Origin: Fibrobacter sp. UWB11
Lineage (GTDB): Bacteria > Fibrobacterota > Fibrobacteria > Fibrobacterales > Fibrobacteraceae
Direction of reading: 5' to 3'
DNA: 64,000 bases
Assembly: GCF_900143015.1 (NCBI RefSeq)
Contig: NZ_FSRT01000004.1
Span: 62,001 to 126,000, forward strand
Part shown: positions 53,358 to 61,202 of the stretch, one piece after another
Numbering within the stretch: position 1 is the stretch's first letter
Layout: every line of letters begins with the position of its first letter
The notes under the pieces: generated by a model
The model's input: the letters and a program-made list of their open reading frames with translations, nothing else
Databases searched by the model: none
Told to the model about the DNA's origin: nothing
Program-made: the position numbers and the translations under genes

Positions 53358-54299
53358 TTAGTCGTTGATCATGTGCTCGTAGAACTTACGGTACATGTCC
53401 TTTTCTTCGGTCTTGCGTACGGCAATTGCGTCTTGCGGATGGCGGTTGAGCATACCCGTAATCATCTGCGGGATGATGTAGCCCCATTCGTACTTGCTCT
53501 GCAACGGCAAGAAGAGTTCCTGAATGGCGTCGAGAACCGGGCGGAGGTCGTACTTCGGATTCTTGAGGAAACCGAGGAGGAGTTCCGTGGTGCAGTTGCC
53601 TGCGCCGCGGCCCATGCCGGACACGGAACCGTCGAGATAATCAACGTGGTTGATGATGGCCTGGATCGTGTTGGAGAAGGCGAGCTGCTGGTTGTTGTGG
53701 CCATGGAAGCCGAACTTCTTGTTCTTCACGATTCCCTTGTAGCGGGCGAGTTCCTTGTCGATGTCTTCTTGGTAGAAAGCGCCGAAGCTATCGACGAGGT
53801 AAAGCACGTCGGCGTGGCATTCTTCGTTGACCTGGTGGAGCGCTTCGTCGAGTTCCGGACCGCGGTCGCGGCTCACGGCCATGATGTTGAGCGTCGTTTC
53901 ATAGCCCATGTCGTGGAAGGCGTTCACCATGCTGATGCCCTTGTCGATGTTCTTGACGTAGCTTGCCACGCGGAACATCTGGTACGGGCTTTCGGAAGCG
54001 GGCTTCACAGCGTCCATGTTGACGCGACCCACGTCGGCCATCACAGCCATCTTCATCTTGGAATCGATGCCGTCTTTGACCTTCCAGAGCAAATCATCGT
54101 CGCAGAACTTCCATGGACCATATTCCTTCGGGTCGAAAAGTTCAGGGGAGTTCTTGTAACCCATTTCCATGTAGTCTACGCCGGCTGCTGTGAGAAGGGT
54201 GTACAATCTACGCACGAATTCAAGAGAAAAATCGTGCTTGTTGACGAGGCCGCCATCGCGGATCGTGCAGTCGAGAACTTTAATTGTTTCGTAGTACAT
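53358..54299 (-). CDS. HMGL-like (DRE-TIM) aldolase family protein
   Basis: 313 aa TIM-barrel metallo-lyase of the family that includes HMG-CoA lyase, isopropylmalate synthase and 4-hydroxy-2-oxovalerate aldolase. LDCTIRDGG supplies the catalytic Arg and metal Asp. HGHNNQQLAFSNT supplies the two metal His residues. GMGRGAGNCTTELL is the usual C-terminal loop. It resembles stand-alone aldolase-domain proteins more than full-length synthases, because no regulatory domain follows. The ATG at 54299 starts right at the barrel; an in-frame start 123 nt upstream would add unrelated residues. Substrate not known. Confidence 0.82.
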   Translation of the reverse strand: MYYETIKVLDCTIRDGGLVNKHDFSLEFVRRLYTLLTAAGVDYMEMGYKNSPELFDPKEYGPWKFCDDDLLWKVKDGIDSKMKMAVMADVGRVNMDAVKPASESPYQMFRVASYVKNIDKGISMVNAFHDMGYETTLNIMAVSRDRGPELDEALHQVNEECHADVLYLVDSFGAFYQEDIDKELARYKGIVKNKKFGFHGHNNQQLAFSNTIQAIINHVDYLDGSVSGMGRGAGNCTTELLLGFLKNPKYDLRPVLDAIQELFLPLQSKYEWGYIIPQMITGMLNRHPQDAIAVRKTEEKDMYRKFYEHMIND

Positions 54300-54674
54300 G
54301 TTTGTATCTTCTGTTTTTTGGTTATTGTAGTCTAAGACGTCGTTCTGAGCGATGGAATCGCGAAGAATCCAGTCATTTTTTCCTTGCCTCGCAAACATAG
54401 GTTTTGAAATTTGAATGGTCAATAAATTTTTTTAGGTTTCTGAAAAATAATTGTTATTTAACGTAAATTTTGCGTTAAAATGATGAGAAAAGGTCTTTTC
54501 ACATTGATTTATGTGGATGCTTTGGGGGCGAAACCGCTCCGTTAAGAAGTTAATTGCTATAAAATCCCTTTAATAAATTGCAATTTCAGTTCGCTAGGAG
54601 AAGCCTTTCTGTAGGGCTAGAAGCGATTTATTTTATAATCTACGCTATAATTGCGTTGAATGTAACCCTTTGTC

Positions 54675-54694
54675 ATTCCCGCGAAAGCGGGAAT
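54675..54694. repeat. REP-like hairpin
   Basis: ATTCCCGC-GAAA-GCGGGAAT, the common CATTCCCGCGAAAGCGGGAA type of intergenic palindrome. Confidence 0.75.
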
Positions 54695-54715
54695 CTCCCT
54701 CTCGTATTAAAAGGA

Positions 54716-54772
54716 GATGCCCTCCCCATACGCGGATCATGACTACTAAGCAGCATAGCTGCAAGTAGTCAA
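54716..54772 (+). repeat. 57-bp inverted repeat, left copy
   Basis: It contains CGCGGATCATGACTACTAAG and an internal stem GACTACT...AGTAGTC with GCAGC/GCTGC nested inside. Its reverse complement occurs at 57174-57229 with three differences. Confidence 0.85.
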
Positions 54773-54870
54773 AGACATTAAGTGGGGCATGACAGTTTTG
54801 CTTTGTCGTTCCATCTCGTATGAGGTTTATTTTACTTTTTTCCGTAGCACCGCGAATCTATATTTAGCAC

Positions 54871-57006
54871 ATGCGTATATATAAGCTTTCTCCGATTTTC
54901 TTGGCCGCGGTTCTTTTGAGCGCGGGCGTAGCCTCTGCTGACACGAAATTTTTCTACAACCAGGTAGGTTACGATGTCGGTCAGTCGATAACCGTTATTG
55001 TCAAGAGCGATAACCTTGCGGACGGCGCTGAATTTAGCGTGATGTCGAATGGCGCAGCCGTCAAGACGGGCAAACTTTCGGCAGGTTCAAATCCGGACAA
55101 CTGGCTGAACAATGGCAAGTTTTACGTGGCGGACTTGACTGCCCTTGGCCTCACGGCGGGCAAGTACACCTTGCAGGTTTCCGAGAATGGCCAACCGCAA
55201 AATTCCGGCGAGTTTACGATTGAGGAAAATGCACTTGCAAAAAATACGCTTGCGACGGTTCTTGACTACTTCTACAATGACCGCGCGAACAATCCGACTG
55301 TCGAAGGTTGGGATAAGAGTTTGCCTGTGTACAAGTCCGATAAAAAGCTCGATGTGCATGGCGGCTGGTACGATGCTAGTGGCGATGTCAGCAAATACTT
55401 GAGCCATCTTTCTTATGCAAATTATTTGAATCCGCAACAGATTCCTTTGACCGTTTGGTCGCTTGCTTTTGCTTCGGAGCGCATTCCGAAATTGCTTTCT
55501 TCGACTTCAACCAAGGCGAAAACGGCGGACGAAGCCGCTTACGGTGCGGACTTCTTGGTGCGCATGCTCGACGAACAGGGCTTTTTCTACATGACCGTAT
55601 TCGATAACTGGGGCAGTCCGTATTCGAGTCGCGAACTTTGTGCGTTCTCGGGTTCCGATGGAAAAAAATCGACGGATTACCAGACGGCCTTCCGCGAAGG
55701 TGGTGGCATGGCAATCGCAGCTTTGGCTACTGCCGCAAGACTCGGCCTTAAGGGTGACTTTACGAGCGAACAGTACCTCGCTGCGGCTGAAAAAGCTTTT
55801 GCACATTTGTCTGAAAAACAGAGCATTGGCGGCAATTGCGCTTATTGCGATGATGGCAAGGAAAATATTATTGACGACTACACGGCGCTTTTGGCGGCCA
55901 CAGAACTTTTTGCAGCAAATCCAAAGCGCGAGTATATTGAAGCTGCTCGTAAACGTGCAAATCACCTGGCGGCTCGCGTTAGTGACGATGGCTATTTCTG
56001 GAGCGACGATGCTAAAACGCGTCCGTTCTGGCATGCGAGCGATGCTGGGCTTCCGCTAATTGCGCTTCTTCGTTTTTCCGAAGTTGAAAGCTCTATCAAG
56101 GGTGGTGAATTTGATGCGTGGATGTGTCTCGATTGCATTGGTTGCGGTTGCGTAAATTCGAATTTAGATGGAGCTTTCGATGCCATAAAATCTCACTACG
56201 AATGGCTTGTTAAAATTACGAATAAGGTTGATAATCCGTTCGGTTATGCCCGCCAAACTTACAAGACTCAGGATAAAATAAAAGATGGTTTCTTTATTCC
56301 GCACGATAACGAAAGTGGTTATTGGTGGCAGGGCGAAGACGCTCGCATTGCAAGCCTTTCGACTGCAATTTTGTATGCAAAGCAGGTTTTAGACGATAAA
56401 AACTTATATAAGGATGCGTCGAAATATGCTACGGATCAGATGGACTGGATCTTGGGCAAGAATCCGTATGGCACTTGCATGATGTATGGCAAGGGAATCA
56501 AGAATCCTGAAAAATACGATGGCCAGTCTGAATATGATGCAACGCTTGAAGGCGGTATTGCAAACGGCATTACCGGCAAGAATCAGGATGGTTCAGGCAT
56601 TGCTTGGACGGATGATGGTGTTGCTGCAGTGGGCTTTGATTCCATGAAGGAATCTTGGCAGGTGTGGCGCTGGGATGAACAGTGGCTTCCGCATAGCACA
56701 TGGTTCTTGATGGCGCTTGTGGAACGCTATGACGAGGTGACGAAATCCGTGAAATTTACTGTCGGGCTCCCGAAGAGTATCGCCGCTGCTAAGATTGGCG
56801 TGTCGCTTGTGGACAAAACGCTTTCGATGAACTTGTCGAAAGCGGCTGTCGGTAGTTCTGTCAAGATTTTGGATGTTCGCGGCAATGTGCAGATGCAAAA
56901 AGTTGTGCAATCCCGAAACGAGACGATGAATGTAAGCACGCTCAAAAGCGGTGTTTACCTTGTACAAATCGGCAGCATGCCCGCCAAGAAATTTATCGTG
57001 AAATAA
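54871..57006 (+). CDS. secreted GH9 glycanase
   Basis: 711 aa, signal peptide ending ASA. An N-terminal Ig-like domain of the CelD_N type (about 24-118, KFFYNQVGYDVGQS) precedes the family 9 (alpha/alpha)6 barrel (about 130-620). GGWYDASGDVSKYLSH gives the Asp pair of the inverting enzymes. QMDWILGKNPYGTCMMYGKG and DEQWLPHSTWFL are C-terminal conserved regions. A sorting-type domain closes the protein (VKILDVRGNVQMQKV, KSGVYLVQIGS). Likely action is on cellulose or a beta-glucan oligomer; the IGCGCV and CAYCDDG cysteines are unusual. TATATT ends 6 nt before the ATG and no Shine-Dalgarno is present. Confidence 0.87.
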   Translation: MRIYKLSPIFLAAVLLSAGVASADTKFFYNQVGYDVGQSITVIVKSDNLADGAEFSVMSNGAAVKTGKLSAGSNPDNWLNNGKFYVADLTALGLTAGKYTLQVSENGQPQNSGEFTIEENALAKNTLATVLDYFYNDRANNPTVEGWDKSLPVYKSDKKLDVHGGWYDASGDVSKYLSHLSYANYLNPQQIPLTVWSLAFASERIPKLLSSTSTKAKTADEAAYGADFLVRMLDEQGFFYMTVFDNWGSPYSSRELCAFSGSDGKKSTDYQTAFREGGGMAIAALATAARLGLKGDFTSEQYLAAAEKAFAHLSEKQSIGGNCAYCDDGKENIIDDYTALLAATELFAANPKREYIEAARKRANHLAARVSDDGYFWSDDAKTRPFWHASDAGLPLIALLRFSEVESSIKGGEFDAWMCLDCIGCGCVNSNLDGAFDAIKSHYEWLVKITNKVDNPFGYARQTYKTQDKIKDGFFIPHDNESGYWWQGEDARIASLSTAILYAKQVLDDKNLYKDASKYATDQMDWILGKNPYGTCMMYGKGIKNPEKYDGQSEYDATLEGGIANGITGKNQDGSGIAWTDDGVAAVGFDSMKESWQVWRWDEQWLPHSTWFLMALVERYDEVTKSVKFTVGLPKSIAAAKIGVSLVDKTLSMNLSKAAVGSSVKILDVRGNVQMQKVVQSRNETMNVSTLKSGVYLVQIGSMPAKKFIVK

Positions 57007-57066
57007 GCTTTGTTGTTATGCAGGAAGATGTGGCCCCGGAATAAAAGCCATCAAGGCGAATGCTGC

Positions 57067-57084
57067 GAAAATGCTAGCATTTTC
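57067..57084. repeat. perfect 18-bp palindrome
   Basis: GAAAATGCTAGCATTTTC in the 241-bp gap behind the GH9 gene. Confidence 0.7.
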
Positions 57085-57173
57085 ATAGCTGAGCCGAAGG
57101 ACTTTGTACTTGTACAAATCCGGGGTGACAGGCTTCGCTTGCGTTTTGCTCTGTCATGCCGGACGTGTGCTCC

Positions 57174-57229
57174 TTGACTACTTGCAGCTTGCTGCTTAGT
57201 AGTCATGATCCGCGAATGGGGACGGCATC
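57174..57229 (-). repeat. 57-bp inverted repeat, right copy
   Basis: Reverse complement of 54716-54772 with two substitutions and one base missing; the same internal hairpin is kept. Confidence 0.85.
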
Positions 57230-57247
57230 GCCATCTTGTTGCAGCTT

Positions 57248-58735
57248 TTAATTCGTGACTTTGAATTTCTTGGGGCCGGCGTAGGCTTGCTTTACAAGAA
57301 TGTCTCGGCCTTCTTCCATGAGCTTCTTCGCTTGTTCGGCAAGTTTGTCATCATCTTTTTCCTTGATGACTTTTTCCAAGTGTTCCATTGCCGCATTTAC
57401 ATCAGCTTTTGTCTGGATGCGGAGCTCTGCAATGTCGAAGTGCGCACGGCGTAAAAGATTTTCGTCTTTTTCCTTGGTAATTCCTTTCTCGAGCAATGCA
57501 ATTGCTGCTTCGGGGATGTTCTTTTGCTTTGCTGTTGCACCCCATTCAATCCATTGCGTACTCGGGAATTCTGCATAGCAGCCTGCGATTTTGTTTGCTG
57601 CGTCTTTTACATCTTGGAACTTGATGGGCTCTTCTTTTAACAGTGCTGTGAATCCGTATTGCAACAAGCGAACAGCGTTTTCGTTTTCGCCATTGTTTGC
57701 GGCTTCCAATCCTTTGCTGATCATGTTTCGGGTGCGTTCACCGGGGGCTACAGAATCTTCTGCTTTTTGTGCAACTGCTGTTGATTGTTGTGTGCTTTCT
57801 TCTACGCGATGAGGCATAAAGTAACCTGCAACTCCGCCCAAGGCAAAGAAAAACGGCGATTCTACGGCCACGGCGTTGAATATGCCGGGGTTCAAGAACC
57901 AGTCGATTGCCATACTTGCTACAAGTGCGAATTCCGAAATTTTGCAGATGTAAGAGGGAATGCTTCCTTTTTCTTTGTCAAACGTGTTGGCGCCGAGCAA
58001 AAAGCAGAGCATCAGGCTCACGCCCATATAACGTTCTGTAGCAAATTGTGCAAAGAACGACGTGTTTACGAGTAAATCGACAAAGAACCCGCTTATAATT
58101 GCAATCACGATTGCGTATGCATAAACGAATAACGCGTTCCAGCGCTTTTCGAGCTGCATCAACGTGAACATGAAAATGACAACGAAGAAAATAAAGGACC
58201 ATATACTCGGGATTAGTAAACTGCAAGTGAGTAAACTTTCTGTGTTGCCACGACTCGGAATGTAAGCCCAACGATAACGGATAAATTTATCGGTGTACTT
58301 GTTAATCCACTTTTTGAGTTCCGCCTCGTATTGCTTGTCGGTGGGGAATGAGCCGTGCTCCGCGGCGTATTGCTCCTTTCCGCCTTGGTTTTCCCACCAT
58401 TCGAGGAATTCGCCCTTCATTTCTTCGATGCGGTCCTCGATAATCGGGGTCGGGTTTTCGACTTTATAGCGTTCCTTGTAAAGCTCGAACTCTTGAGCCT
58501 TGATTTTTTCGTCGGGCGTGAGGCCTACGTTCTTAAATTCCTGGGCACGTTCCTCTAGCCACCACTTGTCGAAAGATTCTTGGATGTCTTTTTCTTGACG
58601 CAACTGCTGGATCTTGGGGTCGAGCGTTGTCTCGAAGTTGAAAACACCAATGGCAATAATCGCCACGAATGTCAGATAGTGGTGGATCTTGAAAAAACGG
58701 AACGGTTTTAGAATTAGGCTCAATATTTTCTTCAT
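57248..58735 (-). CDS. rhomboid-like membrane protein without catalytic residues, helical-repeat tail
   Basis: 495 aa. Helix 1 (about 20-37) is followed by a 150-residue charged helical loop, then five or six membrane helices. The middle resembles the rhomboid core: WAYIPSRGNTESLLTCSLLI, MQLEKRWNALFVYAYAIVIAIISG, and RYMGVSLMLCFLLG at the GxSG position. The HxxxN of helix 2 is replaced (SIWSFIFFVV), and the helix-6 His is missing (FALGGVAGYF). Proteolysis is therefore unlikely. The soluble C-terminal 170 residues are TPR-like (ISKGLEAANNGENENAVRLLQYG, AAIALLEKGITKEKDENLL). It lies 68 nt downstream of the kinase gene on the same strand. The fold assignment is my reading, not a search result. 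Confidence 0.6.
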   Translation of the reverse strand: MKKILSLILKPFRFFKIHHYLTFVAIIAIGVFNFETTLDPKIQQLRQEKDIQESFDKWWLEERAQEFKNVGLTPDEKIKAQEFELYKERYKVENPTPIIEDRIEEMKGEFLEWWENQGGKEQYAAEHGSFPTDKQYEAELKKWINKYTDKFIRYRWAYIPSRGNTESLLTCSLLIPSIWSFIFFVVIFMFTLMQLEKRWNALFVYAYAIVIAIISGFFVDLLVNTSFFAQFATERYMGVSLMLCFLLGANTFDKEKGSIPSYICKISEFALVASMAIDWFLNPGIFNAVAVESPFFFALGGVAGYFMPHRVEESTQQSTAVAQKAEDSVAPGERTRNMISKGLEAANNGENENAVRLLQYGFTALLKEEPIKFQDVKDAANKIAGCYAEFPSTQWIEWGATAKQKNIPEAAIALLEKGITKEKDENLLRRAHFDIAELRIQTKADVNAAMEHLEKVIKEKDDDKLAEQAKKLMEEGRDILVKQAYAGPKKFKVTN

Positions 58736-58803
58736 ACTAACGAATATAAACAAATCGTTAGTCGATAGTTAAGCAAGGGGCCTAAATGGGGGCAAAAGAT
58801 GTG

Positions 58804-59910
58804 TTAAAATGTACGTTTGCCGTATTCGTTCAGCTGATTCCACAAGAAATCGGTGTTCACGTCGCGGTAGCCGAGGGTGTTCACCTCTTCGCGGAGCTTA
58901 TGGGCGAGGGCGAACAAGTTGGGGCTCTTTTTCATGCGTTCGCTGGCATCGAAAGTGGTGAGCGCGTCAATCCAATCATGGATTTCCGGGAAACGGGGGT
59001 CGTTGAATACGTTTTCGCGGCCGTTCTCGATATATTCCATGTAGCGCTTGGTGATCAGGCGGCCTTCTTCGGTGTAAATGTCCTTGGCCTTGGGATAGAG
59101 TTTTACCCCGGTTAGGTATTCGTGCATGACGGCACCAAAGCTAAAGTAGTCGACCGCGTAGGAAATGTTTTCGCTGGATTGTGCAAGTTCCGGGGCGCTG
59201 TAGCTTGGCGAGAACAGTCCACCGCCTTCGGTGACTGTTTCACGCATTTTAGCTTGGGCGTAGCCGAAGTCGCAAAGTAAAATCTTGTGGTTGTTCTTGT
59301 GCGCGGGGTTTTGGCAAAGGAGCAAGTTCTTGGGCTTGATGTCCTTATGCACAATTTGATAGTAATGGAGCTGGCTGATAGTATTGGCGAGGTAGGCTAT
59401 TTGAGCTACTCGCTTTACGACTTCTTCTTCGGTGAGCTTGGGCTTGATGACCCTGTCGAGGGAGCATCCCTTGATAAATTCCAGCTTGAGGTATGGGTGG
59501 CGGCCTGCGATGCCTCCGCCAAAAGTTTGTACTACGCCTTCGATATTTGTAGCGCGGATAAGGTTGTTGATGCGGATTTCGTCCTGAAATGCGCTCAAGA
59601 GCATGTTCAGGCGGTGCAGGCGGTTCTTACCGGGAGATGCCCAGTATTTGCAAATCTTTACGACGATTTCTTTTTCGTCATAGCGTTTTTCGTCGCGCGG
59701 GTGCTGGATCCAAAGTTTGGCGCGGTATAGCTGGTTCGTGCCTTCGAGTGAAAGCGGTTCGATGAGCTCGATTCGCTCGGCGTTGCCGTTGTGCTTAAAG
59801 TCCGGGTTATGGTCAAACCACCGCTGGTATTCTGCCATGGTGTAGTTTGGGCGTAACGCTAAATTGCGTGCCACCCTGTCCATCATTTCTGCCAAATTGT
59901 TCCAGAACAT
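58804..59910 (-). CDS. Ser/Thr protein kinase
   Basis: 368 aa, soluble. The kinase core spans about residues 45-340: IVVKICKYW (ATP-anchoring Lys), VHKDIKPKNLLL (catalytic loop, HKD rather than HRD), LCDFGYAQ (DFG), YSAPELAQ (APE), VDYFSFGAVMHEYLTG. The Gly-rich loop is poorly conserved. There is no transmembrane helix or extracellular sensor, unlike PknB-type kinases. It is followed on the same strand by the rhomboid-like gene, so the two may act together. Confidence 0.88.
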   Translation of the reverse strand: MFWNNLAEMMDRVARNLALRPNYTMAEYQRWFDHNPDFKHNGNAERIELIEPLSLEGTNQLYRAKLWIQHPRDEKRYDEKEIVVKICKYWASPGKNRLHRLNMLLSAFQDEIRINNLIRATNIEGVVQTFGGGIAGRHPYLKLEFIKGCSLDRVIKPKLTEEEVVKRVAQIAYLANTISQLHYYQIVHKDIKPKNLLLCQNPAHKNNHKILLCDFGYAQAKMRETVTEGGGLFSPSYSAPELAQSSENISYAVDYFSFGAVMHEYLTGVKLYPKAKDIYTEEGRLITKRYMEYIENGRENVFNDPRFPEIHDWIDALTTFDASERMKKSPNLFALAHKLREEVNTLGYRDVNTDFLWNQLNEYGKRTF

Positions 59911-59934
59911 ACAGAAAATTTAATAAAAAAGAAG

Positions 59935-59956
59935 ATGCCCGCTCAGTGGCGGGCAT
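59935..59956 (-). terminator. terminator after the LOG-family gene
   Basis: ATGCCCGC-TCAGTG-GCGGGCAT with an A-run on the left. A second arm pair CCTGAAC...GTTCAGG (59976-60014) follows, part of the GTCATCCTGA-type intergenic repeats. Confidence 0.65.
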
Positions 59957-60025
59957 GACATTATAGTGTCGTCATCCTGAACGAAGTGAAAGATTCAGTT
60001 AAGTCTTGTTCAGGATTGCGGTATT

Positions 60026-60871
60026 TTACTTCTTGTTTTTCGAGTCTTCTTCGGCGTGAGTGCGGGCGAATGTGACCTGCCCTTCGCTCTGTTCTTCGAG
60101 TCTGGACGTGATGAAGTCGTAGGCTTCGTCGACCGTGTCGCAGAACTTGAAGAGCTTGAGGTCTTCGGGGTTGATCATGCCCGTTTCTGCAAAGAATTCC
60201 CAGTTGAGGGCTTTCTTCCAGAAATTGGAATCGAAGATGACGACTGGCATTTGCTGTGCGTACTTATCGGTCTGGATAAGCGTGAGCATTTCGAAGGCTT
60301 CGTCGAGTGTGCCGAATCCGCCTGGGAAAATCACCAACGCACGGGCCATGCGCAAGAACCAGTATTTACGAATAAAGAAATAGCGGAACTGGAGGTTCAG
60401 TTCATCGTCGATGTAAGGGTTGCAATGTTGTTCGAACGGTAACTTGATGTTCAAGCCAACCGAAGGCGTTCCCACGTCCGAGGCGCCGCGGTTGCCTGCT
60501 TCCATGATGCCCGGACCGCCGCCAGTCATGATGGCGTAGCCGTGGTGACGCTTGTTGATCCACTTGCCGAGCTTGGCGGCAAGTTCACGAGCCGCGTTGT
60601 AGGAATCTGCCACTTTGGAGAGTCGGTCTAAGCGGGCAAGTTCCTTTTTGTCTTTGCAACCTTTACGGCGTTTTTTGATCTCGTCGGGCGGGAGAGTACG
60701 TGCCGAACCAAAGAATACGATAGAATTCTTTATGTCTTCTTGATCAAAAATCTGTGCAGGTTGGAAAAATTCAGAAAGGAATCGAATGGGGCGTGCTGCA
60801 TCGCTTTCCAAAAATTCGGCATTGTGGTATGCCATTTGACCCGGAATCGGGTGGACTTTTTTCGGTGCCAT
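60026..60871 (-). CDS. LOG family protein (TIGR00730-like)
   Basis: 281 aa Rossmann-fold protein of the lysine-decarboxylase-like/LOG family, whose members release the base from nucleoside 5'-monophosphates. Motifs are MTGGGPGIMEAGNRGA and PGGFGTLDEAFE, which contain the catalytic Arg/Glu set. It is longer than plant LOG enzymes, with N- and C-terminal extensions typical of the bacterial long form. Physiological substrate not known. Confidence 0.9.
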   Translation of the reverse strand: MAPKKVHPIPGQMAYHNAEFLESDAARPIRFLSEFFQPAQIFDQEDIKNSIVFFGSARTLPPDEIKKRRKGCKDKKELARLDRLSKVADSYNAARELAAKLGKWINKRHHGYAIMTGGGPGIMEAGNRGASDVGTPSVGLNIKLPFEQHCNPYIDDELNLQFRYFFIRKYWFLRMARALVIFPGGFGTLDEAFEMLTLIQTDKYAQQMPVVIFDSNFWKKALNWEFFAETGMINPEDLKLFKFCDTVDEAYDFITSRLEEQSEGQVTFARTHAEEDSKNKK

Positions 60872-60982
60872 AATAAACCTCTTTTTCGTTATATAGAGAA
60901 TAATATACGATAAAATGGCTTTAGAGGCGAAAAAATAAAGTTTTTATCATCTTACTTGGAGTAACATTTATATATTAGGAGT

Positions 60983-61195
60983 ATGCTAGTAAAAATGTGG
61001 ACAGATAATTTTGTCATTACGGGCGAGATTGACACGCTGCGTGACGAACGTCTCACGGACTACATCCGTGAAAATAAGGATTTTATCGCAGTGACTCAAG
61101 TACGCGTTTGCGACAGGAATGAGAAGGACCTGTTCCGTACGCACTTCTTGAATGTCAGTACGAACCACATTGAAATAATTTTGCCGGCGGAATAA
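60983..61195 (+). CDS. small conserved protein, function unknown
   Basis: 70 aa, cytoplasmic. The pattern TDNFVITGEI, RLTDYIRENKDFIAVTQVRV, FLNVSTNHIEIILP matches a set of short beta-rich proteins found in many phyla, recalled as possibly DUF6812. It is divergent from the LOG gene and ends 7 nt from the convergent radical-SAM gene. No role is established. Confidence 0.65.
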   Translation: MLVKMWTDNFVITGEIDTLRDERLTDYIRENKDFIAVTQVRVCDRNEKDLFRTHFLNVSTNHIEIILPAE

Positions 61196-61202
61196 ATGCC
61201 GG

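Larger units (their letters stand above)
54300..54870. other. 571-bp intergenic region with repeat elements
   Basis: No coding sequence is visible. It holds the promoter side of the aldolase gene, a REP-like hairpin at 54675-54694, the 57-bp repeat at 54716-54772 and the GH9 promoter, with TATATT at 54859-54864, 6 nt before the ATG. Confidence 0.7.

Noticed and set aside
53358-54422. Longer version of the aldolase-like gene
   Set aside because: The extra 41 residues have no family similarity and no ribosome site; the barrel begins at the ATG at 54299.
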